A stretch of 58,696 nucleotides of DNA from Klebsormidium nitens (Eukaryota; Streptophyta; Klebsormidiophyceae; Klebsormidiales; Klebsormidiaceae): contig DF237500.1 of assembly GCA_000708835.1 (NCBI GenBank), forward strand, positions 1-58,696. Reading direction: 5' to 3'. The notes below the pieces were generated by a model, which was not told where the DNA came from, made no database searches, and worked only from the letters and a program-made list of their open reading frames with translations. Below are positions 1-12,200 of the stretch, piece by piece. Each line of letters begins with the position of its first letter. Within the stretch, counting starts at the first letter, position 1. The position numbers and the translations under genes were made by a program.

Positions 1-3000
1 AAACAGTGTCAGCACCTAAGATTGAATTGAATGTTCGTATGACTGATTGAGAAATGCATCGTAGAGTTAAAGTTTTACCAGTGCCAGCACCTCCGGTGAA
101 GAAATCGATTGATGGATCAGACGGTGGAGATTTGAGGCAGCTCATAACATGATCCACGTAAAGTCTTTGGGCTTTCGTAAGTTTCCGCATCTCTTGACGA
201 AATTGAGAATCCGACAGCACGAAATCAGCGCACGGAATTGTTTCACTGATCTGCGAAGCATTAGATGGCTGCAGTTCTGGGTCAATTTGATATTCCGGAG
301 GAGGGGCGGGCTGTAGCGGATTCTCCGTGTCGTCTGCGTCATCATCGTCATCCTCATCACTTATGGCACGCTCTTCTTGCTCGTAGCCCTGTAACAAAGA
401 CTTGAGGTGTGCGGTGTCTGCTGCGGGTAAAGTTTCCGCGGTTTCTTCTACTGCGTTCCAGTCTACGTTAGCGTCGGCAAAGAAGCGCGCAGCATTCTCT
501 TGTATCGACAGTTCTACTTCTTGAAACCTGGCTTCAAATGAAGAACAACCGTGAAGTCCGTGAAGAAGCGCTTCATCTTCGTGCAAAGAGATATCTACTG
601 GGTTATCAAGGGGTAAAGACCAAGGATAAAACAGCAACAACTGTTCACGAAAGTAAGCGTCTGTGTCCTCGCTCTCTTTGAAGTGCACAAAATGAATTAC
701 TTTTGCTTTGGAGCGTTTTCGATATATGCGATCGGACAATGACGGGGTTGACCGAACAGAAGTTTTTTTGACGTCATCTACGACGTCAATTGGTACGTCG
801 TCTGTTGCAGGGGAAAGATCGGTGTCAGGAAGCGCGTCGTCGTATACGTCCTCTTCGGCTTTAGGAAACGTTGACGAGTATTCATACCAAGCGGCGAAGT
901 CAGCCAAGCAAAGGGATTCAGTGCCTTGCAGCGTTACGTTCGAGAGGCGAGCAGCATATCGGTCAACGACGCTTGCGTGAACGCAATTCGTAGAATTTGG
1001 CGGCAAAGATTTCAAATATTGGTCATCCTTCAAAAGAAACGTTCGTTCTGCTGGTCTGGAAGAAGGAATGAAGATGTGATCGCGAGTACAGTCGAAGCGG
1101 CAGACCTTAACAACTGTACACAGCTTGTTGTGCACAAACTTCTTGACCTCGAATGAATGCGGAACCTGCATGCCTCACAGACTGTTGAAGGCCCATGTTC
1201 CCGAGACTAGCTTCCCGATAAGCGGCGCGCAAAAGTTTGCTCATTTTCAAGTCTGTTTTCATCATGTATGAAGTTATATAGTTTGCCGCTGCATAAACGT
1301 CAAGGGCAAACTGGCAATCCATATTTGTATGCAGAATTTGTAACAAGCGCGGATTGTAGGGATTTATCCTCCTCTCTTTTGGTGCTCTTTTCAAAAAGAT
1401 GGTAGGTTTGCAGACACTAGCACGCAAAGCAAGGTCATATCTGTCTCTGGTTACGCGTAGCCGGCAGATGAACTCAAAAGTCGACATTTCTTCGAGTTCA
1501 GCTTCTGAAAGAGCGTCAATTAAAGCTTTAGCTTGCTTATATATTCGGCAGAGACTACGTTTTTCTGATTCAGGGACGTTCTCGGGAAGAGGTCTCAGCA
1601 GTACTGTGGAAAACGTTGGAACGCGGGGAAAATCGAAACGACAGACACGTTTTCCTGCAGAATCAGGATCTTTTAGGCAGTATCGTTTAGAATGGTTATG
1701 TTGTTGACCTTGAATGTCCGAAGCAGATGCATCTTCAGTGGAACAGGTAATACGCTGGTCAATGAATGCACATATCTCGCTATCCGGTGAGATTCCAAAG
1801 CGGGGAGCAGCAGCTATATAGAAAGCTGCATGTGTGTGGGCAGTGCCTCGTTTTTGGAACTCGTCTCTCCAGAAGAAGTCGGTTACTTGACCAAGAAGTT
1901 CAGAGCATTGGGAGAGAGTAGAAAAAATTAGGTCACGTCGGTTACAATAACAACGGGCAGTGGTAACAGGGTCATTTCTTACTAGTATTGCTTTCTGTTC
2001 CCAGGGAAGCGCGAGAGCTGCCACTTTTGTTATGTCTTCGCCAGAAGCTAATCGGTACAGAGTCTGCAATAGGCCACCCCACTTAGTTTCAGCCATCGAA
2101 AAAGTGCAAAATAATTGGAACGGTCCGAGTTGTCGGATCATTCCAAAAGCTTCTCGTTTTCCTTCACGATCGTAGTCTGGGCTACCACGTAGGGTCTTTA
2201 GATCACGATAACCAATGTTCTTTGAGAGTAGCTTTTCTCGTGCAGACGAGTCGCGAACCTCTGCGGCAGTGAGCGGCTGGCGACCTTCAAGTTTGCTTTT
2301 ACGAACGCGCATCTTTCCTAAGCGACTTAGCTGAATCATTTGTAATTTTCGAAGCTTGTAAAAGAGACAGCTGGCATGCGAAGCGAAACGGCGGTCGACA
2401 TTTGTTAGTTCAAAGCGAGTTAGCTGACTGTATGAAAGAGATGATTGTGGTCGCGCGCATCCAGCAAACAGCGACGGGAAACACTTTTCTTCACCGTGAA
2501 TATCTTGGAGCATTCCTACAGGCGTTTGATTTTCAGAAGGAGCAATGTTAATAGCTGTTCTCGATACTGTTGGCTGCGCATACAAGTCATCCAGAAACGT
2601 TTCTTCTTCAGGGAGAGCTTCCGTACCGGGCCCGGCATTCTCATCTTCGCTACTGTCAGAAGCGTTATCAGATGGCAATTCGGAATCATCGGTTCTACAA
2701 GCATTTGCATCGGCTTCACTCTGACGTAACCAATCAGCTCGAATAGATACTTGAGCATCTCTCCAGAGCGTTGGTTCAGAAACGAGATACTGCAAAGCCT
2801 CTCGCAGGCGGTGCGGTCGCACGTTTTCGGCAGTTTTATAAGAAGCGCGGTATTTTAGTTTGTATTAAATAGACACGGGTATAATATCCTCTCCAGAAAG
2901 TTGTCGAGGTAGAGATAGCTGTATTTTGCTTAGATCTGCTGGAACATTGGTAACCATGCCCTTCAGGGCGCGTTGACCCAATCTGCGGGGATCTCCAGAT

Positions 3001-3449
3001 GCCGACGGTGGCAAACCTCGAATCCTAATAAAAGCCAGTCGTAGCGCGATTAGATCATTTTCCATGCTCGTAAGGCCTTGTAAAGGAGTTGGAATTGCGG
3101 TAAGATCCGGCTGCTTGCAGGGTGCCATAGGGGGAGTTCGGCCTTTGGACACGTAGTTGTAGCACGTTGTGCAAATCCATTCAGTATTATCCACAGAGAG
3201 CTGGGAAGCGAACCATTTAGCACTGTTTTGGGGGCCTGCTCGGTCCCGCAAAGCGGACGAAAGTTTATGAACAGAACGTCTGAACCACGTTCTGCGACAG
3301 CACGTACAAACGAATATGGGCCTTTCATTGCTAAGTCGCTCAAACCGAGCGCATGCGTCCGAGAAGTTCGTTCTTTGGGATAGAACGGGCGAAGTAGTGC
3401 TTGCATCTGGAGTAATGCAGTCATTGATGGTAGAAAGTAGGGTGATGAT
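1..3449 (-). pseudogene. Helitron Rep-helicase, broken and window-truncated
   Basis: This is the replication-initiator/helicase of a Helitron. Reading from 3449 downwards, a cysteine-rich stretch (FVCTCCRRTWF, then WICTTCYNYVSKG) and NVPADLSKIQLSLPRQ match the DUF6570 module that starts many Helitron proteins. Then follow the Rep region (ADFAAWYEY motif at about 880-840) and GGAGTGKT, the PIF1 Walker A loop, at about 75-100. Three lesions are visible. A TAA at 2867-2865 sits in frame between IIPVS and the continuing KLKYRASYK. A TAA at 1109-1107 follows CAQQAVYSC, with GLPLR resuming in frame. A frameshift near 1080-1095 moves the reading to the frame containing DHIFIPSSRPAERTFLL. All pieces are in conserved order, so this is a recent or lightly decayed copy. 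The helicase continues past position 1. Confidence 0.85.
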
Positions 3450-4028
3450 CTAATGGCGTTCGTTTTCGGGGATATCGAGGGACTGGTCCGCTGGGAAGTT
3501 CGTTTTCCGCTTAGTTCGGCTGATGCGGACGGCGCAATCGTACGCAGCGGCTGCTTCCTCAGCTTTTGGGAAGTGTCCCAGAATGAAAGTCTTTTTTGAA
3601 AATGTAATACGTGCTTCGTAACACTTCCCAGAAGGAGAAGAAATTGGACGCACGCCAATAAAATGTCGTTGATTCTCACCTTCTGTAAACTCACCTTGAA
3701 TCTGTTGCAGACATTTCATTGCATAAGCTTCTTCTGCATCCAACGGCATCCCCTGCGCAGTGAAGTCCAAGTCACGAATGTTCTGAACACGTGCTCCCAG
3801 CTTCTCCCGCATGAAGATGTACGCCCGTGCAGCTGCAGCCGCCGAAGAGAATTCACCTACCCGACAGCGCCTGCCAGCAACTTGGATGCGAACTGCGTAT
3901 AACTGCGACCGTGAAGACGTGCTAGGAAGCTTACAGATGCCTTTCATTGACTGGACTGCAGCCGTTGGAGCTTGTTTGCTACCTTTTGCTTGCTGAACTG
4001 GCAGCTGTCGACCACGACGGGTTTGCAA
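3450..4028 (-). CDS. Reading frame with two AP2/ERF-like domains, upstream of Helitron Rep
   Basis: The translated frame carries two AP2/ERF-like DNA-binding repeats. The first is degenerate (YAVRIQVAGRRCRVGEF, then AAAAARAY). The second is good (FIGVRPISSPSGKCYEARI, KKTFILGHF, AEEAAAAYDCAVR, ending TNFP). The frame ends at a TAG (3452-3450) and the Helitron DUF6570 module continues in the same frame directly after it, so this may be the N-terminal part of the same transposon protein or a captured host sequence. The first codon at 4028 is TTG; no convincing ATG start is visible before the first repeat, and the true N-terminus probably lies upstream through a frameshift or splice. It could alternatively be a host AP2 gene relic. 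The domain call is firm; gene status is uncertain. Confidence 0.55.
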   Translation of the reverse strand: MQTRRGRQLPVQQAKGSKQAPTAAVQSMKGICKLPSTSSRSQLYAVRIQVAGRRCRVGEFSSAAAAARAYIFMREKLGARVQNIRDLDFTAQGMPLDAEEAYAMKCLQQIQGEFTEGENQRHFIGVRPISSPSGKCYEARITFSKKTFILGHFPKAEEAAAAYDCAVRISRTKRKTNFPADQSLDIPENERH

Positions 4029-4459
4029 GTGTAATTAGGCACGTCTTCTTCTGAAGAGTCTTCAGAAAAAGCACCTACACCATCAGATGTCAATGGTGTA
4101 TCTGCTGGAAAGCTTGGGGGAGCATCAGGCGGTGCTGAAGAGCGTGGGGAGGTATGAGGCGGAGAAGCAGTAAACGACGAAAAACCAGGACTTACGTAAG
4201 GAGATTCGTCCAGCTGGCTGGCAGCTTGTTTAGAACTCTCACATGCACGAGCTACAGCAGGCGACTCCGCAGAAACTGGGGATGCTCCAAGCATAGAGCT
4301 GTACTGTTGCGGAATAAATTGCATGTCTTTAGCAAGAACAGCAGATATAAGTCTACAGGTGCCCATCTTCCTGATAGTGTAACCCGCGTCTGGACCATCC
4401 CAGCTGACTATCTTCCCACAGAAAGGCTCGTAAGCTGCCACTGGGCTGATAACCTGCAC
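3944..4459 (-). other. Ser/Pro-rich reading frame upstream of the AP2 repeats
   Basis: An open frame of about 170 codons overlaps the 5' end of the AP2 frame in another phase. It begins VISPVAAYEPFCGKIVSWDG just after a good splice acceptor (atgtgcag), so it may be an internal exon rather than a start. It then becomes Ser/Pro/acidic-rich (SSAPPDAPPSFPAD, FSEDSSEEDVP), a typical disordered linker, and ends with a basic stretch (FSKQKVANKLQRLQ). One frameshift or a small splice near 4020-3950 would join it to the AP2 frame, giving a protein with a leading domain of unknown type, a linker and two AP2 repeats. I do not recognise the leading segment. Confidence 0.35.
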
Positions 4460-4460
4460 A

Positions 4461-5430
4461 TATGTGTCTATCTACTCTCCAGGATTCGCTCCCGCCTCCA
4501 TTGCAGAAGGAGTCGCCATGGCCGACGAAGTAATGCTGCAGCTTTGTATCCACCTAAAATGCTGGACAAGAAAGAAGAAAGAAGGATACGAGCGAGGCAT
4601 TACAGCGTTACGTCCGAACTATCGGCGGCACCGCGGGCGCATTCGACGGCGAGGCAGTTTCGACGCAGCCGCGCGAGGGAGTCTGAAACGAAATGGCCAT
4701 AAGGGTGTGCCAATCTGTTTCGGCTTTGCTGTACGTTTTCCGTCGAACGCCAGGCAAGCCCAAAATCCAGCGCAGACTGGGGTCACTCAGGGCCCCGCAC
4801 CGCGGCGTCGTACAGTGTCGCCCGAACCGCGACGTTCCCCAAATACTATAGCTCTCTCTTTACTAAGAGTAAAGAGGCAAGCCAATATAGGGCAACTTTA
4901 CTAAGTTATCATAGTACATACACAGGTTAATTTTTCATTCACAACATGATGTGCATGCATGACGAGTATATACATGATTGATCATCACGTGAGGGGCCCG
5001 CTGCTGTCTAGCTAGCTAGATCGACAGCTCTAGTTATTGCATGACGCGGCCGTGCCTGCAGGCCGTGCGCACGTTTGTGAACGTGCATATCGAGGCGGCC
5101 GCCAGGCCATGATTAGATCGTCTGACCAAACCTAAGTTACTGAACCTGCGTGCGCCGCTAAGATAAACATGTTCTTCGATGAAGTAAGCCTCAACGTCTC
5201 GAAGGCGTACATAAGGGACTACATCATTTCGCAATCGCAACATCTATTCCCTGTATGCAAACGCCTATAAGGTGTCATACATGGACCTCATCTTGTCCCG
5301 TACGCGTCGTTTGAAAGCCACGAACGGAGGCGCGCAGAATGCAACCAAGTTATGCTTGCCTGCTAGCTATGGACTCCGCATGAGTCCTTGACTGACGCAA
5401 CCGACGGTTCACCTTGTGACAGCTGTACTA
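4461..5430. other. Intergenic, no gene seen; small hairpin
   Basis: No coding feature can be supported here. A perfect 9-bp inverted repeat with a 3-nt loop (CTCTTTACT / AGTAAAGAG) lies at 4856-4876, and a smaller AACTT/AAGTT hairpin at about 4894-4907. An AT-rich stretch with short palindromes such as TCTAGCTAGCTAGA covers 4900-5040. The hairpins may mark the edge of the neighbouring Helitron, but they are in the wrong orientation to be its 3' terminus. Confidence 0.5.
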
Positions 5431-7726
5431 TCATCGTCTCCATTGCCACCTCTCTGGGGCGGAGCCCGGAAACAGCTTTTGAAATACGTGAGGGACTACC
5501 TTATCTTTGCAGGGCCCCTGGAAGTGTATTCCTGCCAACAGAGTGCCGTTATGGTAGGGCCCCAAAACGCCACGGGGCGTCATCCGCCAGTCTAGATACG
5601 AGTCGAAATGCGCCCCGCTTTCGCATATGAAGGACTCGTCTCCTGGCGGCCGTAACCTGCACGCCACACATGGAGCAACAATAAGATTCCTCCTTTTCTA
5701 GAGAACGGACAAAGGGGACTGCAAAAGGGAGTCAGTCAAGTGAGGCCGAACCAGGGTGAGTTCCAACGGCTTGTATATCCCGCTCGACTTCTGGAAGTCA
5801 GCTGGGAAATTCTTCGTTAGCCATCGCCTGCAAGACCGCCTGCCAAGCTCGCCAGAAACTGGGAACAATCGTCAAAGCTCACGACAAAATCGGGAAAAGT
5901 CGTTAGAAAGCGCAGAGAAGAAGCGGCTAAGTCGCGCTTACCGGTTGGGGTTCTCTAGCGCCACCAACGACTTCATCGCGTCCTCGTTGTCCAGGAGCGT
6001 CGTCTTGCTCACGTTTTGCGATTGCAGGAACGCCGAGAGCATGAACATGTCGCTGAACTGCCACACGTAGTTGCTCTGGTTCTTTGGGTCCGCGTCCCGG
6101 GGGTACAGGATGTAGTCGCCGTACTGGTGAATCGTGTCGTCGACCTCCGACTCGGGCCTCTGCAAAACCATGGAAGAGGGACGTGTCAAGCTTCTGGAGT
6201 TTTTGGGTCTCCATTTTCCAAAAAGGGGGGGAAAATAAGAACAGTTTGGATGTATCGGGGGGGTTAGCCACAGTCCCCATACTGGCGTATCTTCTGCCTC
6301 AGTTCTGATCTGGTTTTTCTTGATCGAGGGCGCACACAAGGGGACTTGATTAGGTGCCTAACCAAAAGCATATCCGCTCTGACTAGAGACAGACAGCGCG
6401 GCCCAGAAACCGTCAAAAGCTGCTGGATCCATGGCTCTAGGGAACGTTTGCCAGTTTGTTTTGGCATGATTCTTCCCGCAGCTCATCAGGTGGACTCATC
6501 TCTCAGATATCTACAAGGCCCTTGAAAAGGCTAGTGCATAAAGCAGAAGTGGCCTACGTGGAACTGAGGAAGCGTGAAGAGTTATGATAACTTGAAAGGA
6601 GGTAGTTGTATGCTGTTTCCAAATTCCTCAAGAAATGCCCTTCAGCCAAGACTCGACCTAGTTTGGCAGGGCAAGGGCGTCACAAGAGGCTGGGAAACCG
6701 TCAATCAAAAAGTAGATTGCCTCAGGAAGCTATCAAAGGCGTCAGTACCAGGAGAGGAGGGCGCCAGAAGCCTAGGCAGCCAATCCACGGGCTGTCAAAC
6801 TACCCGCGAGATGGCATGCCTTCTAAGAGCCTGTCCATGAGCGGATTTTAAAACAATATATCAAAGCCCGCATCTTGAGTCTTTGAAACTAACTCTGCTG
6901 GTCAACTTCTGGCTGTATGCTCTTGAACCAAGTGAGAAGTAGCTGGAAGTGCGTCCATTGACATCTACGTGTGCAGAATCTAAACAGAAGCTTCAAAACC
7001 TAGAAGACCAGAAGAGCCAGAGTCCCTCACCTGATAGAACCACAGCATGTACTGGCAGAACTCCTGCAGCGTCTCGAAGCGCCAGAGGCCAAAGTAGGTC
7101 GACCACTGCGTGATGCTCACAAACCCGGAGCGGAACTTGGCGAACGGCGTGTCGTGTACGTCCATGAAGAGTGCGATGTCAGCATCCGAGTACGCCATCC
7201 TGTCTATCCCTTCCAGCAAAGCGACTTCTTTGAGGATAAAGAACCGCTCGAAGCACATCCTCTCATACCAGAGCGGGTTGACCGCTCGATGAATGTAATG
7301 CTTGCGGAAGACTTCGATGTCGGACCCGGGGTGAATGTAGTGCTCGACGTATCGCACCTTCACTCCCAGCTGCTTCAAGCTACTCAAGATCTCTCCTTTT
7401 GGGGGGGTTGCATTGCTTGTGAGCATGTAGAGGGGCGTGTCGGGATTGAACGTCGCGGTGATGTTGAGAAACACCAGGGCGCTCGCTTTCATTTCGGTGA
7501 TATAGAAGAAGATGGGAATTGTGGTATCCCGGCTCCTGCTCCGACCAAGAAAACTGCTGGCTAGGCCCCTCATTGCCCCCATGTCTCTAGGGGCTTGGAA
7601 CCCCATTGTATTCAAATGGCAGGTCTGAAAGGCGAAGCGCAGGGAGACGGAAGCGAGCAGAATAACCGCCAGAAAGGCAGAGTGGCTCCGCATCCGCTTC
7701 CATCCCACGCCTTCCATGACCCCCAT
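5431..7726 (-). CDS. Type II membrane GT-A-like glycosyltransferase (3 exons)
   Basis: Exons 7726-7031, 6159-5942 and 5656-5431 join in phase to 379 codons, with donors gtgagg and gtaagc and acceptors ttttgcag and gcgtgcag. The ATG at 7726 starts a basic segment (KRMRSH) followed by one hydrophobic anchor (SAFLAVILLASVSLRFAF, residues about 14-31), the usual architecture of a Golgi glycosyltransferase with a lumenal catalytic domain. The domain shows IPIFFYITE, then DTPLYMLTSN and the acidic motif YSDADIALF (a DxD-type, metal/nucleotide-sugar site) near residue 180. Exon 3 ends with GTLLAGIHFQG, like the C-terminal His-containing strand of GT-A enzymes. N-glycosylation sequons (NIT, NVS, NGT) fit lumenal exposure. 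Donor and acceptor sugars cannot be named. It is divergent from the UPL5-like gene. Confidence 0.75.
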
Positions 7727-9248
7727 TCTGACAGCTGGGACACAGAGTTACTGAACAGAATGATGCAATCACCTTCTCAATGCCGCAGCAGCGTGCTCTC
7801 CAAGTACCTTACAGACGTGGTTGAGTCATCAAGATGGGGCAATTGCTACTTTCGCTCGATCAGCTTCAATTTTTCGCAGCGATGCATTGAGATTGCCTTC
7901 AATCCCGCTGGCGACTCGGTTTTTGCAGAATTCCCCCAATCTTTCCCCCCTCCGAAACTCCCAGATCTTTCCTCATCAGGCCCTCACTTGATCGAGTAGA
8001 AAACCAGGAAGCCAAAAACCCAGGCAATCAAGAACAGAAAGGCGACATCTTTGAGAGACAGCAGGCGCCCCTACCTTCCTGCCAGGTACTTTTCTGCTCA
8101 GATTCAGAACGCGTTGACTGATTGAAGCGAAACCCTAAAACCCTTGCAGGGGGACCCATAACGGTTTAGTCATAACCCAATACTCACGGCTGCTCTGAAA
8201 GAACAACCGGGGGACTTCTGTTTGAGCTAGACACAAAAGCCGGTTGTTGGAGCTCATTCACCGTCACTCACGATACTTCATACCTGTTGTGATCTATAGA
8301 CTACAAGCTGAACAACGGGAAAGAAGACGTTCTGTCGCCAATGTCGGAACACGGACCGGGGCCCATACACAAGTCCCTGGAGGGGCCAAACCCGGCCAAA
8401 CCCGTATTCTTGAAGGGTCAGCGCGTTCCAGTTTCCCAAATTTCGCACCGAACTTCTTGAAGTTGAAGTTGAAAGCTCCACTCAGACCACCGGCTGGCAG
8501 AATGTACATTGTATTACCTATTTGTACGGTAGCTGAGCCTGACGCTGTGGCAAATGCAGCCAAAATGGCGGCAGCTAGGATAAGCTTAGCACTGGTCAAT
8601 TGGTCAGCTACCATCATGCATCATGCATCATGCAGCTTCGTGCCCATGCCATATTGATCCAGCTCCTTTGAGTCCACCATAGCCTCTTGCTTTGGGAGTA
8701 AAGAGAGCGAGAGGCCAGCATTGAAGGAAGTTTCGACAGGACGGGTGGTCTGAAAGGGTGTCATTCAGGTCCTGGTGGGACTCTGACTGTAACCAAGGCT
8801 ATCTGCCGAGTGCAATCGTCTTAGACCTCAGACGATTCTCCTCAAGGAGGGGCTTCTTGAACTCAATGTGAAGGTTAGTGGTGTAACTCATTCTGTCCAT
8901 CTCCACATGCCATAATGTGTACATTGTTTGCTGCAGTGCTTCACTTGAGGTGACAAAGTTAAGAGTCTGTTTGTGTCCAAGTTAGGAGTCTGTTTGTCTA
9001 GCAATTGCTTTCTGATTGCTCAGGAAGGGAGCAGCACTTCGGGGGTTTCCCATTCAGCGACGAGATGCAGGGCACTACTCCACAGCTGGCAATGCTGAAA
9101 ACAGAGGATTGCACGCCAGCCCTGCTCAATCTGCAAACAACTAGACTTCGAGGGGAAGCATCTCTTGAATACTCCTGGCTGGTGCGACAATGTATCTTGT
9201 TACGTCGCTAAAGTTGTACATAGCTTTTTTGCAGATTGGATCACCGGC
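7727..9248. promoter_or_regulatory. Divergent intergenic region between glycosyltransferase and UPL5-like genes
   Basis: The glycosyltransferase starts leftwards at 7726 and the UPL5-like gene rightwards at 9249, so this stretch should hold both promoters and 5' UTRs. I see no clear TATA box or named motif. A small minus-strand reading frame (8294-8617) lies inside. A short tandem repeat of CATCATG units lies at about 8612-8632. Confidence 0.4.
8294..8617 (-). CDS. Possible small secreted protein, hypothetical
   Basis: The frame of 107 codons starts with tandem ATGs. Its N-terminus resembles a signal peptide: a short polar start, then AKLILAAAILAAFATASGSA, with a plausible cleavage after the small residues near 29. 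The rest (QIGNTMYILPAGG, FNFNFKKFGAKFGK) matches no family I know. Codon pattern gives little support and no introns are visible. It could equally be a chance frame in the 5' region of a neighbouring gene. Confidence 0.25.
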   Translation of the reverse strand: MMVADQLTSAKLILAAAILAAFATASGSATVQIGNTMYILPAGGLSGAFNFNFKKFGAKFGKLERADPSRIRVWPGLAPPGTCVWAPVRVPTLATERLLSRCSACSL

Positions 9249-12200
9249 ATGGCTGAGGACAGATCAAGGAAGCGAGACGTTGATTCACCATCAAATTACA
9301 CCAGGACTGAGAGCAGCAAGCATGCTCGGGTAGAAGATGATCTTGAAACAGCGTCTAGCAGGCAGAGTGCTCAGCAAAATAGCCCCTGTAATCTATCTAA
9401 CGTGCCTACGGAACCGGAAGAAGTCCAGTTCTTTGTGAAATCACTGAGTGGGGAGACTCTAGTGGTGAGAGAGCCAGTCACGAGAAGCTTGGAGGACCTA
9501 AAGCAATCCATTTTGCAGAGGTGGACTCATGGAAGGTCCAGCCAGATGTGCGAGGCGGCTGTTTTCTTCACTTGTGAAGGGAAGCACTTATCCAAGGAGT
9601 GGCAGACCCTAGGAGGGGTGCCAGTCAGAGCAGGCAGCACGCTCGTAATGCGGGTGCGCCTCCGCAGCACCAGGTAAGTAGCACAGGCAAAGAGTAACAA
9701 CCTAGAGTATGAGGTGATGTTGGTTATCTCCCCACATTGCACTGGTGATTTGCCATGTTGAGCCTGCTGTGTTGCTTCCAAACTTGAGTCAAAAATCGAC
9801 CTCTGCGTAAGTAGCGGGCCACCAACATGCGTGATTAACCCTCTGCAGCCCTCTCTTGCGGGGAATGAAGCTGGCCAGCAGAAAACAATGCACTTACAAG
9901 CTGCGAGAAGTCGATAACAAAATCTTGTATCAGCCACTTGTCAAGGACATACAGTACTCCTCAAGGAACCTCGTGCGTCATTGTACTTGCAGGAAGCTAT
10001 GGTAACAAGCCCCAGTCAAAGTTGTCAGCATTTCAAGTCATACACTTCCTAGTTGTCTTGAACACAGGTTTTCTTGATACCGACTCTCCTCTTCCTTCAT
10101 TCCAGTTGCAGAACAGTGGCTGAGCACAGTGCCAAGCTGCAAGAGCTCGCCAAGAAGATGGTCCAGGGCCAGCGCACAGATGCAATGGTGGGGACATTCC
10201 TAATGACTCTGAACCTCCATCTCCTGACCCCGGGCCAGAAGGATCATGATGCAGAGCATCGGGTTGCCACGTTTGTGGGGACAGGAGGACTGGAGGCCAT
10301 CACGTCACTACTCGGCAGCAACAGCTCGTGAGTTCACTTCACTTCACAGGCAAATCATGGTCTCAGCTCTACGGGCTGCTTTTTACAGAGCCACATGTGT
10401 ATACATCTGAGCTGAGCTCGGCACTCTGAGTTGTCGTCAAGCTTTCACTTCTGGCTCTCAACTCATTTATGCTGTCTTGTCGCTGTTGCAATGAGTAACC
10501 TGGCAGCCATCTGATACTGTTTGAAATGTTGAAGGGTTTATAAAGCTTCTTTTAGTTGTACTGCTCGCAGTTGATGGTAGAGGTTGGAAATGTAGTACTC
10601 AGATTGCATGCCTAGCTCAAGAGGACAGTCTTCGTCTGCCAGATGGCAGAACAGTCTACAACAAGCCACACCAATCTCACTTAAAGCGAACCACCGTTGC
10701 TTGCCCAAGTAACGTCGGCCCTAACACCGTGATGTCTTTACTTCTTACTGTCAAGACACCAAAACACGCACTGTTGTCTTTGCAGGTTCGTCGCTCTCTA
10801 CACCGTCCAACTGCTCTGCAAGCACCTGGCAGACGCCTCCCTTATCGCCGTCCTGACTGGGTGGCACCTCCTTGACGCGCTTCTGGACCGCTGTTCTGAC
10901 GCCGCCAGATCGGATAGCGTTTTGAGCAACTACCTGCGGGACCTTTTCAACCGCCTGTGTGGCCCAAGCGCGATCCAGAAAACTTTCTTGCAGCTAACTT
11001 CCGACCAGAATTGTGGGGGCGTGCGCTTTGCTGCAGTCTTTGCAAAATTGGCAGCGAGGTTGGGGGTGCTAATCCAGCGAGATGCGGCTTGTCTGGGTCA
11101 GGGGTCGCCGCTGCCGGCGCCAGAGTTTCCTAGCTTAAAAGAAGTCTCGGGTGTTCTAGATCGTCTTCAGCGTTCAGGTTATCTTGACGAGCAGTACGAA
11201 AAGTGCCGTGAGGAGCTCTGTGTACAACTCAGCCCGGCCGTTGAAGCGCTGCTCGGTGATGCGATCGAGGCGACCGGCCATCGAGAATATGCAAGGCAGA
11301 TTGTGGCTGCGGCTCTAGATCCTACAAAGCAACGTGCCATTCCATTGAGCCGCTCCTTGACGCTCCGAGGGCTGCCACCGACGTTCTTCGAGCACCTGGT
11401 TGGCTGCCTGCGCGCGCTCACGAAAGCCGCAAGCGGAAGGCCTGATCTAGAGGCGAAAGTGCGGGATTTGCTCTCCGAAAACTCAAACCCTCTGGAAGAT
11501 TTGCTAACGCTTCAAGTGCCGGGCACATTCACCGCTTCCGAGCATCTGCGGTGTGTTTTTGAGCTGCCCTACCGGGATCTGTGGCCGCTGCACCTCAAGG
11601 AGAGTTGCTTGAGGGACTATCTTCCGTTCCCGCTTCCGGTGTCCGGGCATCGGGTCGACGTGAGGCGGGGGTCTCAGACGCTGGCGGACGCGTTTAGCGG
11701 GATCGAGGAAGGCTTCGACGCACGCACGCTGAGCATGGGCATCGTTGCGAGTTTCCAGAACGAGGCGGGGCTAGGTCCGGGCGTAATCCGCGAGTTCTTC
11801 ACAGTGGTAAGTTGCCCCGTCAAAGAGTTGAGTTCATCCGTTGCCTGATCGACTTCCTTAGGAGCGACGAGGGAGACCGTGGCACCTGTGGCGGAGCCTC
11901 TGCGCCTATCCTCTACACATTTCTATCAGATCGAGTCGGAACACGTTGTGCAGATTAACTAGAGCAGAGGATTGAACTGATGACTTGGACTCGCCTTTCT
12001 ATCCTGAGTTGATAGTCAGTCCACAAGTGCATTCTGTTCAGAAGGCGTCAATTCTTTATTCCGTCAACAGAACGAGACTTGACTATAAGACAATTGCCGA
12101 ACGAGGGGCAGTGACTTGCAATCCCCATTCACTGAAGTAGTAACCTTCAGAGTTCCTCAACAGCAGCGCTTTCGATTTTGTCAACGCCTCGACTCTGTTG

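Larger units (their letters stand above)
1..4460 (-). mobile_element. Helitron-like element, cut by the left window edge
   Basis: The stretch holds the coding part of a rolling-circle (Helitron) transposon read on the minus strand, with its 3' part beyond position 1. The internal order is an AP2-domain reading frame (about 4028-3450), a DUF6570-like cysteine module (about 3340-2870), the Helitron replication-initiator region (about 2820-1110) and the start of the PIF1-like helicase with its Walker A loop near 70-100. I could not identify the element's 5' terminus, so the 4460 limit is only where the upstream reading frame begins. The 3' terminus is outside the window. The coding frame is interrupted, so this copy is probably not autonomous. 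Confidence 0.75.

Noticed and set aside
4856-4907. Hairpin followed by CTAAG as a Helitron 3' terminus
   Set aside because: A 3' terminus in this orientation would belong to a plus-strand element, while the Helitron genes here are on the minus strand and their 3' end is outside the window.
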